Source of the DNA: Pontederia crassipes
Taxonomy: Eukaryota; Streptophyta; Magnoliopsida; Commelinales; Pontederiaceae
NCBI GenBank assembly: GCA_030549335.1
Contig: JAUKPH010000018.1
Location: forward strand, 8,246,001 to 8,310,000
DNA length: 64,000 nt
Direction of reading: 5' to 3'
The notes below the pieces were generated by a model, which had not been told where the DNA came from, ran no database searches, and was given only the letters and a program-made list of their open reading frames with translations. A program made the position numbers and the translations under genes. Below, piece by piece: positions 35,490 to 47,919 of this stretch (position 1 is the first letter of the stretch; each line of letters opens with the position of its first letter).

Positions 35490-35750
35490 ATGCATGACAC
35501 CAGAGATAGAAAATTAAGTTGCAGGATTTCTAGGAAAACTCTAAATCTTCCTAGAAATCCTCCTAATACACAGTGGCATGAAGAATCTTGTGACACATTG
35601 AGAATGAGGGAAGCCATCACTCTACAAGAGATGGATCTGGTTGTAAAACAATTGATGCAACGGGTCGTGTCCAAGGCGATCCAAGATGCGAGGGCTATGG
35701 GCATTAGCACAAGATCCATGTCAATCGACGCTCAAGCAGATCGCAAATGA
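35490..35750 (+). pseudogene. LINE ORF1-like C-terminal fragment
   Basis: The 86-aa frame ends ISTRSMSIDAQADRK with its TGA at 35748-35750, overlapping the ATG of the endonuclease frame by the tetranucleotide ATGA. The protein itself has no domain I recognise. Its place directly before the endonuclease is the reason for the ORF1 reading. Confidence 0.45.
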
Positions 35751-36440
35751 AAATTCTCACATGGAATGCACAAGGGTTGAACGATGGTGACAAGGGGCCA
35801 ACACTAGGAAGAAACTTGGTCAAGTCAGGAGTTGCTGTGGTATGTTTGGTGACTCTAATACCCGCCAGTAGATAGGTGGGATAGTATTGACTACCTTGGA
35901 GGGATGAGAAGTTTGAGTTGAAAGAGCATATTGGTGATTCTATCAATATGGATGGATGGAAAGAGCTTCTTCATGTCTTGCATTTACGACCCACAAAGAG
36001 AATTTCGACATGAAGAGATGTGGGAAGAAGCTGAGATCTCTTTGGTTATGGATATCCCATGGCTATTAGGAGGAAATTTTAATGTGACTTTAGAATTAGC
36101 AGGAAAACCAAACACGCGAGGTGAGAGAGATAGATGCTCTAAGGGGTTTAAAGGCTTTATACCCAACCCTTGGTTGCATTTTCACTTCGAGAAGCTCGGT
36201 CTTATCTTCTACACCAAATACCGGATTTAAATTGGAGAAATTCCTCCTGGAGGAGTTTCCCGGCAATGGAAATGCATTTCCTGGACCACAAGCTAGACTT
36301 ATGACCATCCAAAGACGGAGGAGTTTTCGGATCTTATTGAAGTTTGAGAGGGCTTGGCTTATGTAGAAAGGATTCAAAGAATTGATGGTTGCCTAGTGGG
36401 ACAATGCGCCAACTTCCTAGTTCAGCAACTAGAACACTAT
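35747..36440 (+). pseudogene. LINE (L1-type) ORF2 endonuclease fragment
   Basis: The frame starts MKILTWNAQGLNDGD, the standard start of plant L1 apurinic-type endonucleases, and reads VAVVCLVTLI before a stop at about codon 43. A shifted frame (35931-36230) continues with MSCIYDPQREFR and PWLLGGNFNVTLE, the GDFN-type motif with N for D, then KGFKGFIPNPW. A third frame reads FRILLKFERAWLM and KGFKELMVA near 36330-36395, the end of the endonuclease domain. No reverse transcriptase follows. In the family this enzyme nicks target DNA to start reverse transcription; this copy is inactive. Confidence 0.85.
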
Positions 36441-37794
36441 ACGATTGTTCAAATAAATTGCAAGCCAATGGAGTTTAAAAGAAAATCAATGTTTTCATAA
36501 TAGAATGGGATTGAGTTCAACTGAATTGAATCAAATTTTATTAAAATAACATATTTTTTATAATCTTGAATATGAATATTATAGATAATACAAATGTAAT
36601 AGATAAATAATAATAATAAACCACTAGTAGTGATAAATTAATATGAAAATATCATTTATTATGTTTTAAAAATCAATGCTTATTCAAAATCATAAACACA
36701 AATATATTATTATGTTTTTATTATTTATATCATATTTACGATGCAATATTAAATTGGTTTATCATAACTTAATTTTAAATTTTTTATTAGTGTACTTTTA
36801 ATTCTCCTATAATTATTTCTTAAAACTATGTTTTTCATGATTTCTCATTCAAGACTTTTTCCTTTTGGAAAACAAGATTCTTGCACTTTATAATATTTTT
36901 TACCTTGATTTTTTTATTTTAATTTAGAGTTGATTAAAAAATCATGATCATCATCATCAAAATGTTACCTTAAGCTTTTAGAAAAATTACTATCACATTT
37001 TAATTTCAGAGAAAGATAACAAATCAAAACAATTACATTTTTTATGAGCAAACTAACGTTAGAAAAGTGTTATATTGATAATATTGTAATAAACACAAAT
37101 TATTTATAGTTAGACATTTGTAATAAATATAAGTTTTTATAAAGAATGAAAAATGAATGTGAGCACCTGGCTCATCCTTTACCATCTAAACAAATACACG
37201 AAAAACACACCTAAAAGGTGATAAAATTTCATCCCCTTCATTGAGTGTGTTAAAAGGATTTTGAGGCTAAAAATTAGCAAAGCCCTTTTGAAAATTACCA
37301 TCTCAACCAGCAGTAATATATCAAACAAACAACAGATTTGTCAACATAATCCAAGTAATTTTAGAAATCATTGTAATATTTAAAAAATCCAATAATGTGC
37401 ACTTACAAGTGGTGGATGTAAGAATAGTTGGTTAAATCCTAGATTAAACTATGAAAAGGTGTATGTAAATACTAAACTTTTTTTTTCTGGAGAATGACAC
37501 TTTCTAGAAGCCAAAAAATTTGCTCAAACAGGTAAAATGCAACAAGCAAGTTAATCAAAGACCAAACATACTTAACGCAGCATAATCATGACTCAATACA
37601 AAAGGTCTAGGGTGTAACATAGTAGTCACAAGTCACAGCATGAAGTACTACTAAAGCTTCTACATACTAGGCCCTGAAACAACTGGAAAGAGCTAATTCA
37701 TAAAGTTCACACAATACTGAATCCAAAATCTAGGATAACCCTGTCCAAGCAACAAGGCTGCCAGTTCTAGGGGGTTGCAAAAGATCATAGGGCA
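36441..37794. other. intergenic and 3' region of the SPL gene
   Basis: AT-rich sequence without a gene. The last 200-300 bases (about 37500-37794) are less AT-rich and are probably the 3' untranslated region of the minus-strand SPL gene. No canonical AATAAA signal stands out. Confidence 0.5.
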
Positions 37795-40303
37795 TTACAG
37801 AGACCAATCCATTCCAGGGCCTGAATGGTCGTAAGCACGGCCGAGATCATGATTGAGGCACTGCTCATTCCTCTGCAGAGCTAACTCTAGCTCGCCTGAG
37901 AAATGAGCACCACTGGCATCAGGTACCCCAACAAGACCCATTTCATGTTGGGTTTCATGCGAGTTCGTGTCACCCCCATGACCTCGGAAGCTCCAGGAAC
38001 TGGCCATGTAATTGCTACTGGGAATTGATGGCCGAGTCATTGGGGTTCCATCAAAGCTGCTACTTGCTGAGACAACCGGAGCTCGGTTTGTAGCAGAGTT
38101 GCCCCATGGCTGAGTTGACAGAAGAGAGAGAGCACAGCTGGAGTCTGAGACTCCTGTGAGACATTCACCTGGTGGAACTTCTGAGGCAGAGGCGGAGTAG
38201 AGGCCCACTGGAGGTCCCTGCAAATATGGATGGGAACAAGCAGCAGCACTCGAAGGATCAAGGAACCCACCCTGCCATTGATTACCAGGCACACGATCAA
38301 CACTTCTATTTGTGGGACAAAGATCCCGTCCATTACTCGTAAGCCTTGGGTAACTGAAGTCCATTAGAAAGCTTCTGAATCGACTAGATTCTTCTGGTAA
38401 AGAAATTATGTTAGTGTTGCCTAGAGAATAAATCGTCTCTTCGGAAACATCTGACCAAGAGATTGAATCTGGCTTGATCTATAAGAAAACTAATTGCATT
38501 GAAAGCATGATTCAGTAAGATATAGTTTAATTGTCTCTAACCATGAAAGGATGTAGAAAGGCGCCCATAACGTGATGCAAATGGTGCAGGAGGTGGTTTT
38601 CTGCGACGCTCATTATGACCTGCCAGGCGTCTGCGACAACTGCGTTTCCCTTGATCAAATTCAGGCAACTGATGGAACCTATCATCATATAGACAATGAA
38701 CACTTTAAGATTATTGTCACTGTTTGGCATAGGCTGGTGAAGTTACAAATAATTCCTTTAATTCAAGCAATCTAAACAAAAAAAAATTGAGCTTGTCAAA
38801 TTAGAAATCCGATTTTTAAACCTACGTTTAACAAGCAACCATGCAAAGACTCGCATACCAAGACTTGCAGGTGGCCTTGGGCATTAGCTACCAACATTTA
38901 TTCAGAATAGGTGGAGCAACCCACGGAAACAGAGCTGAAGTGCTCTAAGATCCCAAGCAATTCATGCTGAGAGGTTTGACAGCTATAGTGATGACTACAT
39001 TAAGAAGTCAGCATTATTGGTGCAAACCATACCCATCACTCAATTCATAGATGTAAACTAGAGCTATGGACACTGAGCAGCTCAAAACTACCAGCTCACC
39101 TGGGCGATGCTGACTCACATTGATTTCCAAACTAAAGCTTTCCAATCCCAAAGCAACTTGTATTAAATGGAGTACCCTAGATCATGATCCAGTGCATTGG
39201 TAGAAAAGCACAATAAAGTGAAATTTCAATATCGTATTAATATTGTTAGAACTTTATCATTTGGGATCCTACAGGGTCTATGAAGAAATGTGTTGTGCAA
39301 ATTAAAGGAATCCAAGTTCCAGCGTCAAGCTTCATAAAGGTGCCAGGGAGAACAAAACATGAAGCTTGACATATAGCAATTGCATACTACTAACAAAATA
39401 AAACATAACATTTTAACTAATCTGTCTTACCAGTAATGGAGTTTAGAAGGCTATGTAGAGAGAGAGAGAGAGAGAGCAGAAGGCATTAAAGAAGAAGAAG
39501 GAATCTTGATAGGAAAAACAGTTGAACTGCTAAAATGGGTAAATGTGCAAGTTTTACAGAGATAAAATAATGGAGGAGAAAGAGCAAAAGGAGAGAGGAC
39601 GGAGGAGAACCAAGAAAAGAAAGAAGAACAAGGTAAATGGAAAAGGCAACAATCCACAGATTTGATCCAGAAAGGAGGGTTCAATAATTTCCAATTCAGG
39701 TCCAACATCCGCACATCAAAGCTAATAGAGATATGGCTTTTCTACATGTACAAGACAGACAGAGTTCTTCAAACAAGCAGCCCACGCACGGGTTCCTCCA
39801 TGGCAAAGCAGCATAGCTTATCTTTAATGGTATACTGTCATCAGATGCAGTTCGGATAAGACTCATAGAGCCGAGCGTTTGTCATCAAATTCTTGAAAGC
39901 GTAGTAAGCAGAAGAAATGGGAGGGGAAGAGAGACGAATCAGACCTGCTGCATTGCTGACAGAAGCGCTGCTCCAGGCCTCCAACGATGACCTTGGGCGA
40001 CTTGGAGTGCATGCCGCAGACCTTGTGCCTACAGTAGTAGGTCTTGACCCCGGTCAGATCCACCTTGCACCCTTCCACCTGGCACCTAGGCGGCTGCTGC
40101 CCCCCTCCCCCCTGCCCTGCCCCCTTTCCCTTCTTGGCCGGCGGAGCCTGCGCCGGCACTGCTGGAGGTGGCTGCTTGGAAGAGGAGGAGCCGCCGCCGC
40201 CGCCGCCGCTGCCATCCTCAAAGTAAATCTTCTTCCCGAACTTGAGGCCGTGGATGGAGTCGTTGGAGGCAGCCCCCGGGGGGCCGAGAGAGCTCGCGTC
40301 CAT
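37795..40303 (-). CDS. SBP-box transcription factor, SPL9/OsSPL14 clade, three exons
   Basis: Coding exons are 40303-39945, 38678-38542 and 38393-37795. With GT...AG introns of 1,266 and 148 bp they give 364 aa. The N-terminus has [13 protein letters not shown] followed by Gly, Ser and Pro runs. The SBP domain spans about residues 72-148. Zinc site 1 is C74, C79, C96, H99; site 2 is C115, C118, H122, C134; a bipartite nuclear signal (KRSCRRR...ERRRK) follows. Intron 1 falls inside the SBP box at QQCSR/FH, as in the family. Exon 3 has [22 protein letters not shown] at 252-258 (the miR156 site) and the C-terminus MDWSL, all as in rice SPL14. Family proteins bind GTAC-core DNA in the nucleus and control phase change, branching and panicle or leaf development. 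It looks intact. The assignment to SPL9/OsSPL14 is by motif; a name in this species is not assigned. Confidence 0.94.
38116..38135 (-). promoter_or_regulatory. miR156 target site in the SPL coding sequence
   Basis: On the plus strand the 20 bases TGACAGAAGAGAGAGAGCAC match miR156 except at position 14. This is the standard single mismatch of SPL targets. It encodes the end of CALSLLS. In the family miR156 cuts or represses this mRNA in juvenile tissue. Confidence 0.95.
38679..39944 (-). other. intron 1 of the SPL gene
   Basis: It runs from the donor GTCTGATTCG after CAGCAG to the acceptor ATGATGATAG. At 1,266 bp it contains a GA run near 39455-39476 on the plus strand. Open frames inside it have no recognisable domain. 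Confidence 0.85.
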
Positions 40304-40560
40304 CTTCTCTTTCCTTCCTGACGCGTGAGCTCTTTCCGCAGGTCGAGTCCGCTCTACTGCCCCTCCATGGACTCTTGAGACCAGGAGGAGGAGGAGCAGT
40401 GAGGGGAAGAGAACAAAGGGGTTTCTTTAAAAGAGACAGGTCTTGTGAGTCCTTGTGGGGCTTGGGCTCGGAGGGTGGTCTTTCTGTCACGCCTTGAAGC
40501 TGACGCCTGCCATCTTGGGGTCTCAGTCTCACTCTGGTAGAACTGTCAAAATATAATGTA
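40304..40560 (-). promoter_or_regulatory. 5' leader of the SPL gene with an overlapping upstream ORF
   Basis: GC-rich sequence precedes the ATG. An ATG at 40532 opens a 104-aa frame (MRLRPQDGRRQ) that passes over the SPL start in another frame and ends at 40218. If the transcript starts upstream of 40532, this upstream frame could lower translation of the main protein. The transcription start is not visible from sequence. Confidence 0.4.
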
Positions 40561-43500
40561 GTGCATATATCTTGAGGGGCCAGTGGGAGAAACAGAGAGA
40601 GAGAGATATGCTGCCACTGTTGCTAAATCAGTTGAGGCAAAAATTCAGTTTGGGTAGAAGTGTTGTGCTTTAACTTTACTTGGCAAATGAAGGCTTCTCA
40701 AAAAAATGATCATGATGCCCCTCCACCCCTCTCTCCATCTTTATTTTGTTTCTAGGATTCAGGGGTTGTGCCGCAGTGGCTGTCTTGGAAAAAGTAGCTT
40801 TTGATAGATTTATGTGCTTCTGCTGTGATAAGATATATATATATCGTTGGGCAGGGGAAGAATCTCTTGGAATCGTGGGAGCTTTAGATTGACCGAGGAG
40901 ATAATCCATGTTTTCTTTATCAGGATTTTGGTTAATTTTAGTTAAGGTAGTTGGCATGCAGCCACTCTCACTGCAAATCTAGCATACCAAATTACCAATG
41001 AATGGTGGATCTTTGTACCGAGCAGGTTTCTCAAATGTCTTTTTTTTCTACTCTTAAAATTCTTAATAGCAGGATCACATTATTATCATTTAAAAAAATA
41101 GTATTATTATCATTTTATTTTATAAGGATTAAAAATGTCTAACAATAGTAATTTTTGAAATGGTAGTAATGATCTTTTACTCTTATCTAACTTTTTTTTA
41201 AAAAAAAATTGAATCGCGGCATTACCAATTGAGTCAAATCCGATCAAATTGGCATGCTAATTGAGTAGTGACCACTTGGTTTAATTTGGTTGTAACATAT
41301 TTTTTATTAAAATATTATTTTTATTATTTGGAAGATATATTATGACCAACACTCTAAAAATACTTGCAAAATATTGAACCTTAATTTAAATATTTTGATA
41401 TTTTCTAAAAGACATTTACAATTAATATTTTTAATACTTTTATTCTAAATCTATTCCAATTTTATATAAATTCAATATGTTCAAAAGCAAATAGAAAAGA
41501 AAAGGTGGACTCATTATGTTAAAATAATATGAGAATATTTACATTATTAAAAACATTATTAAAAACATTATGATTAATATACTATATGTAAAAGTATATA
41601 ATTTTATTTAAAATCATTATTATAATGTAAATATTATAAAAAACAATGACATCCTAATGAGTGAAAATTACCTCTGTTCTTATGATTAATATTTTTTATT
41701 TTGCTTTTAAATTGAATTATTCTTCTGTTGATAACTTTCCTTTTTTTCACATCTTTCTATTAAATTATTTCTTCCTTTTTTTTCCATTCAATTCTTTTTA
41801 CTCTAAAATGTTTCACTTCATTCTTGTCCTTAAATTTCTCACTTCATTTACACACCATCACCTTCCTTTTTTCCTTTCTCAATTATTTATGATTTTCCTT
41901 TTTATTTAATTCTAGCATTCCAGTTTTCAATTTTGCATTTTTTAATTAAAAAATAAAAATCGGATTGACTGGTTTAATTGGTTTAACCAATTTTGATTGG
42001 TTCCTGTTAAAAGATAATCGAAGCATATTGCCAACCGAAACGTGGTGGAACTGGAATGGATCTCTTATTTGTATATTAATACATATTTTCAAAATGTTAT
42101 GAGTCAAAGTTGGATAAGTAAAATTATCCTAAAAAACAGTTCTAATTTTTTTATACTATTTTATATGTATTTGAAGAAAAATTGTTGTATTTACCTGTTT
42201 ATTTAATCTTTTGTATTACTATGTTTGTTGCCTTCTTTTTTCCTAATGAATTCTCACAAAAAAATTTAGATACTTTGATACTGGATGCACTATATTTGTT
42301 GACGCAAAAGATTGTCATGCACAATGATGGAGCTGCGGAGGATTGAACATTGCAGAGCTTGGTAGGTCTCGTTTACCTCCTTTGAATAGGGGCTTGTAAC
42401 AACCAGACCGAATATCGACTCAAAAAACTCTCTCTTTCAAGTTGAATTGATCAGACTAGAAAGAATGAAATATTATGATTGTAAAGAATATGTTAAATCA
42501 AATCACATATTGTTCATAATCATATAAAATGACATCATAAGTTAAAGTTTAAAAATTAATACATATTAGTTTAGTAGCTACCAAAATTATATTAATTTAA
42601 TATCTAATGATTTTTTAATGTAAAATTTTCATATAAAAAATAAAATCGCAATTACAATATTTGTTGAAGTAAAATATATGTATTATATATTAAATTGCTA
42701 CAAATAAGAATAAAAAGAAAAATACATAGATAAAATAGTTTAGTATTGATAAATAAAAAATAAGAACAAATTAATGAATAAAAAATTGTACAAATAAATA
42801 ATGTCACATATCAAAAGAGTAAAGACAAAGTTAACTATTAAATAAGAAAAACAAATAAAGAATATAGTCTCACATTGAGGATATTAAGAAAGTGAGGACA
42901 ATACAACTAATAGAAAATGGTCCTATCAAGTAATTCTGGGGCAAAGTAATTATATTGGTGAAAAAAATTAAAAAATTTATATGGCAACTGGTTTTGGCCG
43001 GTTCTTATTAGTTTTTGATCGGTTTGAAGCAGTTCAAAGTGGTCCAATGTCGCTCTCAATTTTGGAGTGAGCTAGTGTCTATTTATAGTTCGACTGATTG
43101 ATCCGGTCCGATCATGACAACATTGGTTGGCAGCACATATAGTGAAAATCTCGATTATTTTAAGTTAATCAGATGTTAATATTCTTTTAAAACCTAAAAA
43201 TATTGAGTGGAGAATTGTTTGTAGCCCAAGTACCCTTTTTTGGGGGCATTACAGAAACCAGGGAAAGGAACAAGTAATGACACACTCCATAAGCAAAGTA
43301 CACGAAGAATGTCACAGATGCTACAAGATTTCTTGTACAAGTTTGGCTGCTCAGTTGGAACATGATCAACAGTTCAGCAATATTCCTTATAGTCTTGCAA
43401 TCACAAAAAAAAATATTCCTCAGCGTTTGGAGGTTTATTTTTTGTCATTCCTGTCATCTGTAAGTGTCCTTATTGCACACTCATTAGTCCGAGAGAGAAT

Positions 43501-44030
43501 TAATCCATGCATGCACACTCATTAGTCCGAGACCGAGAGAGAATTAATCCATGCATGCATGCATGTAAAAAGCGATTTAATTATTTCTCTACAATTTGGT
43601 GGTCCATGGACATTTTGGTCCCTGATGCACAGGAAAATTAATGACTCATGATCATGTGAGTGGAAGCAATATTTTGATGGTCTTTTGTTATTTGAAAATT
43701 TTAAAATCTTTTGATGGTCTTTTTTATCCATTTCATAACAAGAGGAAAAAAATGGTAATCTGTGGTCTTATATTATTACTGACCTTTGAGCAAATTAACA
43801 AGTCTTGCTGTTCCTTGTTTTCTTCTTTTCTTGTTCCTGCAGCGTGTAAAAAATAAAAATAAAAAAAACTGGGTGAATCTGAATGCGGGGTCTCCTACTT
43901 GATCGGGCGAGGTGCTTGTCTGATTCAGTAATTTGTTGCCACTCATTTGTTTTCCACCTTGTGGGAATCAAATCTTCACACATGTGGGAATAAAAGTATA
44001 GTCCACTTGTTCATATGATATCTATCTATA
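40561..44030. other. intergenic, SPL promoter side and AT-rich spacer
   Basis: The part nearest the SPL gene (to about 41000) should hold its promoter: a GA run at about 40595-40606 and a TATATATAT stretch near 40835. From 41000 to 43200 the sequence is AT-rich with no gene. Two copies of ACTCATTAGTCCGAGA...GAGAATTAATCCATGCATG lie at about 43478-43515 and 43518-43560 as a tandem duplication. Short frames here are featureless. Confidence 0.5.
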
Positions 44031-44075
44031 TATTATATTATATTATATTATATTATATTATATTATATTATATAC
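44025..44075. repeat. TATTA microsatellite
   Basis: TATTA is repeated about eight times. CT and CA runs follow at about 44169-44190 and 44250-44263, with another CT run near 44454-44474. Confidence 0.85.
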
Positions 44076-45266
44076 AGCCAGCAACTCAAACAGCTGTTCA
44101 GGCATAGTCCAACTGTCGCCACTTCTCAGATTTCTCCGACATATAATGGTCGAATGAGGCACAAGATCTCTCTCTCTCACACACACACATTTGTTTGACA
44201 CACTGCAAGTGTGGATCTGTTATGTTTAGGTTGATGACATCTTGCTTTCTCTCTCTCTCTCACAGAGACGATTTTGGACAGTCTCATGAAAGCAGAACTT
44301 AATTTGGAGAGTTAATAATTGCAAAGGACAGGGCTCTCCCAGAAAGAAAAGGACGACCAAAAGGCCAATTTAACATCGACAGCGGCAGCCTTTGCTGCAA
44401 ACCTGCAATGCCTGCAATGCTTATTACTCCAACTACCAAGGCATACATCTCTCCATCTCTCTCTCTCTCTCTCATATTCTATATCTACATATATACACAC
44501 TGAAAAAATGGCACACGTAGGTCATCCAATTATCTGACAGGTAATTTGATTCCTGGCTGAGGTTGACAACTTACGAGCTCCGATCCACCAGAAGGTGCAT
44601 CGTTTTATCTTTCCGGTCTTTCCATTCATTGGCTCTTGCGTAAAGCAATCGTACGTTAAAAGTATTGGACTTGATCGGTGTTTGGTTGGCACTTGGAAGT
44701 ATTTTTTTCTTTTAATTTATAATGAATGACATGTTTATACTAAAACACGATCAACTAATGTAATGACCTTTTGTCATTTCTTTTATTTTTAAGTTTGAGC
44801 GTCATGCCCTTTTTTCATATTTCAACCATTACTTGAAATATTGTATTAGCTTAACATTATAACTAATAATAAAAGGCATCGTTGTTTAAATTTTGATTAC
44901 GAACAAAGATATTTAATGAACCGGAAAAGCTAGGTTGACATATAATTTTCTGACTTAATTCTACCTCAATAAAGGAAGGTGCCCACCAAGACTTAAAAAC
45001 AAATGGTCACTATTACAAAGGACTTTAAAAGCACAGTATTAAATACATGGAGCATAGCTAACCAACCATTAAAAAGATATATCATACGAGCCTGAATTAT
45101 ATATCATTGAAAATTTTAAGTTTAACATGAAATTTTTCCTTTTGTCTATTTTTTTTGTGACTTAAAAGGTTTGCGGTTAATTTTTGATGTATTGATGCTT
45201 TTTTTTCTTTCTAAAATTTTTCTCTTGAAATTATTTTTCCTGCAACTTAAGCCAAAAATTATTATA
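44076..45266. other. intergenic, no gene seen
   Basis: The first 500 bases are less AT-rich, with CT-rich stretches and short open frames lacking any domain. The rest is AT-rich. Confidence 0.5.
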
Positions 45267-47900
45267 AACTATAACAACTTGAAATTTCGATCAGGAGCAT
45301 TAGAGTCATTTAATAAAAATAAAAATCCTCGTACCACTAAAAAAAGTTATAATCTTCTCCGTTTAATCTGTTTCCTCTACGCAAACACACATGACGGTTA
45401 AGTCTTAAAGAAGAAAGAGGAGAAGACTAAGGAGGAAAAAGAAAAATAGAAAAAAAAGACAGACACGAGATTAGATAAAGTATGTAAAAGGGATTCAACT
45501 CTTGTCTCTCCTCTAAATGGATTTCATATTTAGAATGAGTACACACATCATCCTTCTTAGAAATTGTGATTAATAGATTCCACATGTCTTCTCATGATTT
45601 ATATTTAAGTTTTCTAAAATATTATCATGATTTATGATAGTACATCTTTAAATCTATGTTCTAGATGTCTTGAGGAAAAGTCATAAATCTTGATGATGAC
45701 GTGATTGACATGTTATTTGTTAATGTGTCTCTAATTATTGCACCATATATTGTGGTAGTTAGGGTACAATACATCTTATAAAAGAGCAAATGTATTACGA
45801 AAGGTCAAAGCATATTGATGTGATATATTATTTTTATTCGTGATGTTGTAAAAAAGTAAGATGTTCAAGTTCGAAGGATCAACATTCATGACAATCCGAT
45901 GGATACGATGATAAAGAGTTTATCTATTGCTAAGTCTGAATACTGCTTAGACTCGGTAGGCATTCTACAAATGTCAAGGTAGGTCCATGTGGGTCATTCA
46001 ACATAGGAGAGAGTGTTGAGCATTTTAATTTTTTTTAAGTTTTGCAAAATTCATGTCAATGTGGAGACTTGTTGATGTTGTCTTGAATCATTGTACCCTC
46101 TACACAAATTTATGGAAGAAAAAAATGAGGATATGCAATGAAAGTGGAGGGATTGAGTCGTAAGGATTTTTATGCATAAGAGTTAGAATTTTATCGTGAT
46201 GTATTATCTTTTTTGCACAGAGTAATTTCTCTTGACGATAGCCTTCTTTGCTATGGATATTTTCTCTTGTTCACATTGAATCTTCGTGTTAAATTTCTTT
46301 CTGATTTTTCTACTTCATTATCCTAACTATTCATCAATCCTCAGCGTCATTTCCCCAATAGTATGATTTTTCAAAGTTTTTACTTTAAAAAATCTATAAT
46401 TTCGCGTATGGAAGTCAAATTCTGGGATGACGCTACAAGTGTGATTGACCTATTCATGACTATGATCGAAAGAGCAAAGTTGGGCGAAAAATCATTCTTC
46501 GATCATGCTCGTAAAATTATATTTCATAGTCTTGACAAGTTCAAGGCATGATCATGACACCATGTCACGACTACGACCAAAGGATGAGAATTTGGCAGAA
46601 ATGGGAGGTTTTTGTCACACCCGTGAAAAGGTGATTTCACGGTCGTGATGGAATCCATGACAATCGCGAAAAGATGTTCACAATTGTGAGTATACGAAAT
46701 GCATATTTATGTTATTAAAATCTTACACAATTATTATGCATTGATGAATGATGATTGTATTGCACTTAAATATACAAAATGCATGTTCAGTCATAACTAG
46801 ATTAAATTTTAAAGGCAAAGAGACGCAAAATGTTTGACGTTTGTAAAATCATAATGAAGAAGTTGAAGAATAAGCTCCTATCACCCATCAAAGTGAAGTA
46901 AAGTTTGAGAAATAAAGTTCTTACACTTTATGTGTATGTATTTTTTCGGAACAAAATTCTCATGTCAGGACAATATATATACTAAGTTGCGGGGCAACGC
47001 CCATGAAGCTCCGGCGGAAAGGGAAGTTGGAACCTCATGGGTAAGGATCGAAGAGCTTTCTCCGCCTGCGCTCTACAGTCAACACTCCCAAATCTGGAAA
47101 TGCTAACCTTCCAATGGATGTAGCATTGTTGGGGCCTTGCTTCCGGAGGGTGAAGGAAGCATAATGTCTCTAAGAACTAATTAGCCTAAGTGATAGTAGA
47201 GACTTATTTCTTCAACAAAGTTAAGATCATAAGATAAAGTAAGATTAAATACGAAGTTCAACTTCCAAATGTCTTAGGACAAAATAAAGAAAGATATATT
47301 CCAAAGGGTTATAAAGTAAGTCAAAGAAAAAATCATGATACAAAGATGAAAACAAAGTATGGTAAGTACAAGTTACTTTTATTATGCTTATTTATGATAA
47401 AATGATGTATTTTCCATACTACAAGTATGATGTATGATGTATCCACAGTTATGCTAATATAAGATTGATGATGATGTATATGATGATAAGTTATTTAACA
47501 TATAAAGTCTCATTATTATCTCATTCCATTCAAGCATTTTCTTTTCCATATGAAAATACATAAACAAGTCTTGTAACATCCTATTTATGATCATGATAAT
47601 GCATAGTCCTTTTACATACTCTAACTCACCCTAAATCAGTGCAGGTAATCAAGATTAAGAAGATGACAACTTAGATCTTGGCAATAAGTTGCACATGAAA
47701 TAAAAAATGAATAAAGCAATGACGTAGTAGTTGAGTCTATTAGATTATTTATGCCAAAGATGTTTTCATGAATACTTAATGTTAGTTTATATCTTATGTC
47801 AGCATTAATTCTCTCATTAATTGCTAGAGGAATCTCTTTCTTATCAAGATGGTAAAATTAAGTTATTTATATTATGAAGTTTTGCACTAACATGGTCCAA
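45267..47900 (+). mobile_element. diverged LTR related to solo LTR A
   Basis: Several blocks match LTR A in order. GGTATGTAAAAGGGAT-like sequence near 45480 matches 1957. ATACGAAATGCAT with the following CATAACTAGATTAAA (46690-46805) matches 2645. The CATACTCTAAC...GTGCAG block near 47615-47647 matches 6544. A degenerate TGTAACAACC-like start is suspected at about 45267. Ends and target duplication are not preserved, so the limits are approximate. Confidence 0.55.
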
Positions 47901-47919
47901 CCAATAGGGGAGTCCATAT

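Noticed and set aside
38394-38490. Extending SPL exon 3 upstream into an open stretch read [14 protein letters not shown]
   Set aside because: Joining exon 2 to that stretch breaks the frame. The acceptor at 38394-38395 keeps the frame and gives the conserved [12 protein letters not shown] junction.
39917-40321. Plus-strand frame of 134 aa near the SPL gene
   Set aside because: It is antisense to SPL exon 1, whose SBP zinc ligands, splice sites and family motifs fix the minus strand as coding.
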